The translations under genes and the position numbers were made by a program. Source: Acidimicrobiales bacterium (GTDB lineage Bacteria > Actinomycetota > Acidimicrobiia > Acidimicrobiales > Aldehydirespiratoraceae). From it: DNA of 64,000 nt. This document shows positions 60,130-64,000 of the stretch, one piece after another. How positions within the stretch are numbered: position 1 is the stretch's first letter; each line of letters opens with the position of its first letter. The DNA lies in contig JAVJSI010000013.1 in assembly GCA_040219515.1 (NCBI GenBank), positions 1 through 64,000 on the forward strand, written 5' to 3'. Below the pieces are notes generated by a model. It was not told where the DNA came from and did not search any database. It worked only from the letters and a program-made list of their open reading frames with translations.

Positions 60130-60492
60130 TCAGTCGCCGGCGACGATGAACAGGATCGCGGCGCCCACACCGAGCAAGGCCGTGCCGATGGCGATGATCG
60201 CGGGGAGCCGCGACACCGGGAGCGACTCGCCCAGGCGCATCGAGCGCTCGTTGAGCGACCAACGCCGGTAGGCCGACGCGGCAGTGATGAAGCTGAGGGC
60301 CAGAAGGGCCAGCCCGATCCACTCCTGGCCGTAGAGGTCCTCGATGAGGCTGATCGCCCCGAGGCCACCCGCGGCGAGGGCCAGCGACGTGCGGATCCAC
60401 GCGAGGAACGTGCGCTCGTTGGCCAGCGTGAACCGATAGTCGGGTTCGTCGCCGACCGAGCGCGGGTCGATCCAATCGGGTCGGCGGGCCAT
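60130..60492 (-). CDS. DUF202/YidH-like small membrane protein
   Basis: The 120-residue protein has RFTLANERTFLAWIRTSLAL near residues 20-39 and three hydrophobic segments, the usual YidH-type layout of DUF202 proteins. Together with the gene at 59765 it forms a two-gene membrane-protein unit of unknown function, a common arrangement for this family. The alcohol dehydrogenase gene lies upstream. Confidence 0.85.
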   Translation of the reverse strand: MARRPDWIDPRSVGDEPDYRFTLANERTFLAWIRTSLALAAGGLGAISLIEDLYGQEWIGLALLALSFITAASAYRRWSLNERSMRLGESLPVSRLPAIIAIGTALLGVGAAILFIVAGD

Positions 60493-60502
60493 GGCCGGGC
60501 GG

Positions 60503-61594
60503 TCAGCCGTTGGGCAGGAGGATCGTGCGGGCTTCCTTGCCTTCCTTGATGGAATCGAAGGCGCCCTGGAGTCCGTCGAGGCCCGCAGTGTGGCTGATGA
60601 GCTCGTCGAGCTTCAGCTTCCCCTTGAGGTAGAGATCGGCGAGCATCGGGAAGTCCTTGCGAGGGCGGGCGCCGCCGGCCCGGATGCCCATCAGGTTCTT
60701 GTTCTGGTGGAGCGTCTGGAAGCCGTAGGTGACGGTGGCAGTGAGGTCGGGGACACCCACGGCACAGATGTTGCCGCCCGGGCGCGTCATCTGGAGACAG
60801 TCCGCCAGGAGCTGCGTGGAGCCGACGACCTCGAACGCATGGTTCACACCGCCGCCGGTCATCTTCTTCACCTCTTCGATCACGTCGACGCCCTCCTCGG
60901 CGAGGATGAAGTCGGTGGCGCCGAAGTCGGTCGCGTAGGCCTGCTTCTCGGGCACCCGATCGACGGCGATGATCTGCGAGGCGCCGCAGAGCTTGGCGGC
61001 CTGGATGACGTTGAGACCCACACCGCCGGCACCGATCACCACACAGGTGTCGCCGATCTGCACGTGGGCCCGGTTGAACACCGCACCGGTGCCGGTGATG
61101 ACACCGCAACCGATGAGGGCCGCCGCGGTGAGCGGCATCTCCTTCGGGATCGGGATGCACTGGTTCTCGCTGACGATGGTCTGCTGCACGAAGGCGCCGA
61201 TACCGGCGAAGTTGTAGAGCGCCTGATCACCCTCTGCGTAGGGCTGCGAGAGACCGCCGAGCGGTGAGTTGCTGCAGTTGCCGGGGTTGCCGCCCTCGCA
61301 GTCGGGGCAATGACCGCAGTTCGAGAACGTCGACAGGATGACGTGGTCGCCGACCTGGCAATAGGTGACGGCGTTGCCCACCTCGACCACCACGCCGGCC
61401 GCCTCGTGACCGGGGACCAGCGGGGTCGGCATGTAGTACTTGCCGTGCACGCAACTGAGATCGGAACCGCACACGCCGGCGGCCTTGATCTCGACCCGGA
61501 CCTGGCGCGGGGCGAGGTCGGGGTTGGCGAGCGAGACGTCGTCGGAGAGACGAACGCTGTCTTCGGTGGTTCCTTCGAGAATGAGTCCCTGCAT
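60503..61594 (-). CDS. Zinc-dependent alcohol dehydrogenase (NAD-type)
   Basis: The 363-residue MDR enzyme has the catalytic Cys in GVCGSDLSCVHG, PGHEAAG, a structural zinc-type group CGHCPDCEGGNPGNC and the cofactor motif VIGAGGVGLNVIQAAK. It resembles Zn-dependent alcohol dehydrogenases of the mycothiol- or class III-like group found in actinobacteria, but no motif fixes the substrate. GACACT lies 6 nt before ATG 61594, weakly like the leaderless pattern. It is followed by the DUF202 pair on the same strand. Confidence 0.88.
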   Translation of the reverse strand: MQGLILEGTTEDSVRLSDDVSLANPDLAPRQVRVEIKAAGVCGSDLSCVHGKYYMPTPLVPGHEAAGVVVEVGNAVTYCQVGDHVILSTFSNCGHCPDCEGGNPGNCSNSPLGGLSQPYAEGDQALYNFAGIGAFVQQTIVSENQCIPIPKEMPLTAAALIGCGVITGTGAVFNRAHVQIGDTCVVIGAGGVGLNVIQAAKLCGASQIIAVDRVPEKQAYATDFGATDFILAEEGVDVIEEVKKMTGGGVNHAFEVVGSTQLLADCLQMTRPGGNICAVGVPDLTATVTYGFQTLHQNKNLMGIRAGGARPRKDFPMLADLYLKGKLKLDELISHTAGLDGLQGAFDSIKEGKEARTILLPNG

Positions 61595-61670
61595 GCCGTC
61601 AGTGTCGCGCACCGCGCGCCCGTAGGGGGAATGCGGGAGGGATCGCCCCAATCGTGAGAAAGTCGTGCCC

Positions 61671-62417
61671 ATGGAAGCCAAGGGCATCATCTTCACGGCG
61701 CTCGACACCGACCACGACAACATCGAGAGTTGGCATCGTTGGTACGACCTCGAGCATCTCCCGCCCAACATCGCGATGCCCGAGATCGCAGCGGGCTGTC
61801 GCTATGTCGCGCCACCCGAACTGCACGAGATCCGACTGCCGGTCGTCGACACCCATCCGGGCTTCGATGCCGGCAAGGGTGTCAACGTCACGATCTATCT
61901 GACCGCGGTCGATCCCGGTGAGGCGATCGAGGCGATGACCGTGTTCCGCGACGTCCTCGAGGCCGGCGGTCGTATGGAGGGCGCCGGTCGGCGAACGGTC
62001 CGCACCGGCGATGCCATGGACCTCTCCTGGGTCGTCGGCGACCCCGCGCTGCGTCTCGACGATCGCGACGTGCCCCATCTCGGCCACACGGGCATCCGGG
62101 TCGTGCTGCGGCGCGGCGGCGATGCTCGATCGGTGGCCGAGGCGGCCGTCGCCGTCGAGGGCGTGCACGGCGTGTTCTCCTGTGCGAGTCGGTTCTTCCC
62201 CGGCCTCGAGGCCGACGTCTATCTGCTGTCGGGGGACACCGCCGATGTCACCCTGGCCGTGCGCGACGCGGCGCCCTATCCGAGCGATGCGCAGATCTCG
62301 CTCGACGCGCCGTTCGACGGCATCGCCCCGCTCGACTACTCGTTCGCCGACCGGATCCGCGCCAGCGACCTCCCCGCGGTGCTCGACACGGACTCGACGA
62401 GTCCACCGCGTGACTGA
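61671..62417 (+). CDS. EthD-like/dimeric alpha-beta barrel protein of unknown function
   Basis: The 248-residue protein begins with GIIFTALDTDHDNIESWHRW and YDLEHLPPNIAMPEI, typical of the EthD or dimeric alpha-beta barrel fold (small ferredoxin-like domains). The second half has GHTGIRVVLRRGG and SRFFPGLEADVYLLSGD, probably another module of the same fold. The function is unknown; it may modify or bind an aromatic or polyketide-like compound. ATG 61671 is preferred; a GTG at 61665 is also possible. The next gene has its own promoter. Confidence 0.7.
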   Translation: MEAKGIIFTALDTDHDNIESWHRWYDLEHLPPNIAMPEIAAGCRYVAPPELHEIRLPVVDTHPGFDAGKGVNVTIYLTAVDPGEAIEAMTVFRDVLEAGGRMEGAGRRTVRTGDAMDLSWVVGDPALRLDDRDVPHLGHTGIRVVLRRGGDARSVAEAAVAVEGVHGVFSCASRFFPGLEADVYLLSGDTADVTLAVRDAAPYPSDAQISLDAPFDGIAPLDYSFADRIRASDLPAVLDTDSTSPPRD

Positions 62418-62463
62418 TCTCTGACGAGTCGGCGAAGCGATGAGGCACGAAAATGTTGCGAGG

Positions 62464-62469
62464 TAGGGT
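62464..62469 (+). promoter_or_regulatory. Probable -10 box upstream of the CMD/ABC ATPase unit
   Basis: TAGGGT fits TANNNT and lies 33 nt before GTG 62502, so transcription would begin near 62476 and give a short leader. The GGGAGAA ribosome binding site at 62488-62494 is 7 nt from the GTG. No clear -35 was seen. Confidence 0.4.
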
Positions 62470-62501
62470 GACGGCGCCGCTGCCGACGGGAGAACCCACA
62501 C

Positions 62502-62912
62502 GTGAGCAATCCGAAGTTCGATGAGGGGATGGCCGCCCGGCGCCGGGTCCTCGGCGACGAGTACGTCGACCGGGCCTTCGCCGGTCTCGACTCGTTCAAC
62601 CAGGAGTTCCAGGAGACGGTCACCGAGTACTGCTGGGGCGGCGTGTGGGGACGGTCGACGCTCACCGACAAGCAGCGCAGCCTCAACAATCTGTGCATCC
62701 TCTCGGCGCTGAACCGCTCGCACGAGTTCAAGACCCATTTCCGGGCGGCCATCGGCAACGGCTGCACACTCGACGAGTTGCGCGACACGCTCCTGCAGGT
62801 CTCGGTCTACGCCGGCGTGCCCGCCGGGGTCGAAGCGTTCCGACTCGCCCGCGAGGTGCTCGACGATCTCGGCATCGTGCCCGAACCCTTCACCGAAGGG
62901 GAGTCCGCATGA
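62502..62912 (+). CDS. Carboxymuconolactone decarboxylase-like protein
   Basis: The 136-residue protein matches the PcaC-type carboxymuconolactone decarboxylase family, which acts in protocatechuate breakdown. It has TEYCWGGVWGRSTL, RSLNNLCILSALNRSHEFK and LDELRDTLLQVSVYAGVPAG, the typical helical bundle. No CxxC redox pair is present, unlike the AhpD-like protein at 3279. The gene overlaps the ABC ATPase by ATGA. The link to aromatic catabolism is inferred. Confidence 0.85.
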   Translation: MSNPKFDEGMAARRRVLGDEYVDRAFAGLDSFNQEFQETVTEYCWGGVWGRSTLTDKQRSLNNLCILSALNRSHEFKTHFRAAIGNGCTLDELRDTLLQVSVYAGVPAGVEAFRLAREVLDDLGIVPEPFTEGESA

Positions 62913-63721
62913 GCGAGGACGATGGCGCCGGGGTCGACCCCGGCGCACCTGCGGTCGAACTCCGAGGGGTCGACAAGATCTTCAACGAGGGCTCGGCCAA
63001 CGCGGTCGAGGCGTTGCGGGGCATCGACCTCACGGTCCAGCAGGGCGAGTTCATCTCGCTGATCGGCCCGTCGGGTTGCGGCAAGTCCACCCTGCTGCGC
63101 GTGATCGCCGATCTGCTGGCCCCCACCCACGGCACCGCCCGGGTCTTCGGCAAGGCCGCGTCGCAGGCCCGACTCGACCAGGACCACGCGATGGCGTTCC
63201 AGAAGGCGGGCCTCTTCGACTGGCGCACCGTGCGCGCCAACATCGAGTTGCCGCTCGAGCTCAAGGGGTGGTCGAAGTCGAAGCGTCGCGAGCGCAGCGA
63301 GCAGATGCTGGAGCTCGTCAAGCTGAGCGAGTTCGGCACCCACTACCCGGCGCAGCTGTCGGGTGGCATGCAGCAGCGCGTCGCCATCGCCCGCTGCCTC
63401 ACGTTCGCACCGAAGTTGCTCCTCATGGACGAGCCGTTCGGCGCGCTCGACGAGATGACCCGTGAGCACATGCAGGCCGAGCTGTTGCGGATCTATCGCG
63501 AGCTCGACACCACGATCGTGTTCGTCACCCACTCGGTGCCCGAGGCAGCGTTCCTGTCGTCGAGGGTCGTCGTCATGTCGCCGCGACCGGGCCGCATCCA
63601 CACGATGATCGACGTCGACCTCGGCGAGCGCAACGACGAGACCCGCAACGATCCGACCTTCTTCGAGAAGACCCGTGAGGTGCGAGAGGCACTCCGCTCG
63701 GTGGAGCAGGTCGCCAACTGA
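62909..63721 (+). CDS. ABC transporter ATP-binding protein (SsuB/NrtD-type), no permease nearby
   Basis: The 270-residue protein has Walker A GPSGCGKST, the Q-loop in AMAFQKAGLFDWRTV, the signature LSGGMQQRVAIAR and Walker B LLLMDEPFGALDE. It belongs to the nitrate/sulfonate/taurine-type group that works with a separate permease and a periplasmic-type binding protein. Neither is in the window downstream, since the next gene is convergent, and the genes upstream encode no permease. The ATG at 62909 overlaps the CMD stop by ATGA. Confidence 0.9.
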   Translation: MSEDDGAGVDPGAPAVELRGVDKIFNEGSANAVEALRGIDLTVQQGEFISLIGPSGCGKSTLLRVIADLLAPTHGTARVFGKAASQARLDQDHAMAFQKAGLFDWRTVRANIELPLELKGWSKSKRRERSEQMLELVKLSEFGTHYPAQLSGGMQQRVAIARCLTFAPKLLLMDEPFGALDEMTREHMQAELLRIYRELDTTIVFVTHSVPEAAFLSSRVVVMSPRPGRIHTMIDVDLGERNDETRNDPTFFEKTREVREALRSVEQVAN

Positions 63722-63757
63722 TCAGTAGTCGCCCGGCGTTCAGTAGTCGCCTGGAGC
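63722..63757. repeat. 18-bp tandem duplication at the nitrilase 3' end
   Basis: TCAGTAGTCGCC recurs at 63722-63733 and 63740-63751 with a period of 18 nt. On the minus strand this repeats the end of the nitrilase frame: APGDY-stop followed by TPGDY-stop in the same frame. It looks like a slipped-strand copy of the last codons and stop. Confidence 0.75.
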
Positions 63758-64000
63758 TTGGTCGGAACCGAGCATCTCGGCGTAGACGTCGGTGCGGCGA
63801 TCCCGCAGCGGCTGATTGAACGGGTTGCCCCGCCGGTCGGCGCGCGAACCGATGAGGTCGACGTCGGCGTAGATGATCTCGGGCTGCTCGGCGCTGGCCG
63901 GCCCGGCGAGCGGCCAACCGGTGTGGTCCACGATGATGCTCTGGCCGATGAAGGGCTGGTCGTCGTCGGCACCGACCCGACCGGCCGCGGCGACGTAGAC
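63740..64000 (-). CDS. Nitrilase-superfamily carbon-nitrogen hydrolase, C-terminal fragment
   Basis: The visible 86 residues at the end of a minus-strand gene that enters from the right edge match the C-terminal part of nitrilase/amidase-type enzymes: FIGQSIIVDHTGWPLAG, the IIYADVDL strand and the RRTDVYAEML tail. Such enzymes cleave nitriles or amides. The catalytic Glu-Lys-Cys residues lie outside the window. It ends 18 nt from the convergent ABC ATPase stop, in an 18-bp tandem duplication. Confidence 0.75.
   Translation of the reverse strand, partial: VYVAAAGRVGADDDQPFIGQSIIVDHTGWPLAGPASAEQPEIIYADVDLIGSRADRRGNPFNQPLRDRRTDVYAEMLGSDQAPGDY

Noticed and set aside
58032-61160. Very long minus-strand open frame (1042 codons) and other long antisense frames such as 28538-30844
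   Set aside because: They are shadows in GC-rich DNA. They run opposite to well-supported genes, lack recognisable domains and consist of low-complexity Arg/His/Gly-rich text.

Overview
The window is GC-rich and almost gapless, with very short intergenic spaces and many ATGA/GTGA start-stop overlaps. Gene content is typical of a high-GC actinobacterium rich in acyl-CoA chemistry: many acyl-CoA dehydrogenases and CoA ligases, MaoC and SDR enzymes, LLM flavin oxidoreductases, a DUF222/13E12 HNH protein, a PAC2 protein and long actinobacterial LeuA. An Acidimicrobiia-like lineage is my best guess, but the window has no rRNA or strong phylogenetic marker to prove it. At least 14 start codons sit 6-8 nt after a TANNNT hexamer with no Shine-Dalgarno site, so leaderless transcription appears common.

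Layout. 1-146: 3' end of an IS481-type transposase, overlapping the stop of the first operon. 143-3794 (minus): AhpD-like protein, alpha/beta hydrolase, thioesterase and a Baeyer-Villiger-type monooxygenase, a plausible ketone-degradation operon. 3804-5902 (minus): PrmA-like methyltransferase, cupin, PAC2 protein. 5981-9571: membrane GGDEF/EAL protein, a degenerate amidohydrolase and an alpha/beta hydrolase. 9581-11129: a REP-like inverted repeat and an alkaline-phosphatase-superfamily enzyme whose conserved blocks are in permuted order. 11186-13079: leuA behind a Leu-codon leader peptide and an intrinsic attenuator.

13104-18658: a BMP-type (nucleoside-like) ABC importer operon, divergent from an isolated yqeC (molybdenum-hydroxylase maturation). 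18639-27005: MaoC-like hydratase, SDRs, a kinase-like phosphotransferase, an M24 peptidase with a degenerate M24 partner, and an acyl-CoA synthetase/SDR pair. 27114-33582: HNH protein, thiolase, LLM oxidoreductase, aldo/keto reductase, and a Gfo/Idh oxidoreductase coupled to an unknown protein. 33625-40277: P-loop kinase-like protein, a PIN-domain ORF without a clear start, an ACAD-crotonase-CaiB operon, and an ACAD next to a phytanoyl-CoA-dioxygenase-like enzyme.

40282-44100: a 1272-aa multi-PAS protein with two GGDEF domains and one EAL domain, preceded by a foldable 5' leader. 44184-50841 (minus): a catabolic run of VOC protein, alcohol dehydrogenase, AMP-forming and NDP-forming-type CoA ligases, ACAD, NTF2-like protein and nitroreductase, interrupted by a 27-bp-arm palindrome. 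50879-52818: a second dioxygenase/ACAD pair. 52852-58026 (minus): glycosyltransferase-like membrane protein, acyl-CoA synthetase, P450, epimerase. 58050-64000: GNAT, amidohydrolase, two DUF202 proteins, Zn alcohol dehydrogenase, EthD-like protein, carboxymuconolactone decarboxylase, an ABC ATPase without a permease, and the 3' end of a nitrilase.

The cluster reads as a set of small peripheral catabolic operons that feed acyl-CoA intermediates into beta-oxidation, mixed with c-di-GMP signalling and leucine biosynthesis. No tRNA, rRNA or CRISPR was seen, and no gene-free stretch exceeds 300 bases.
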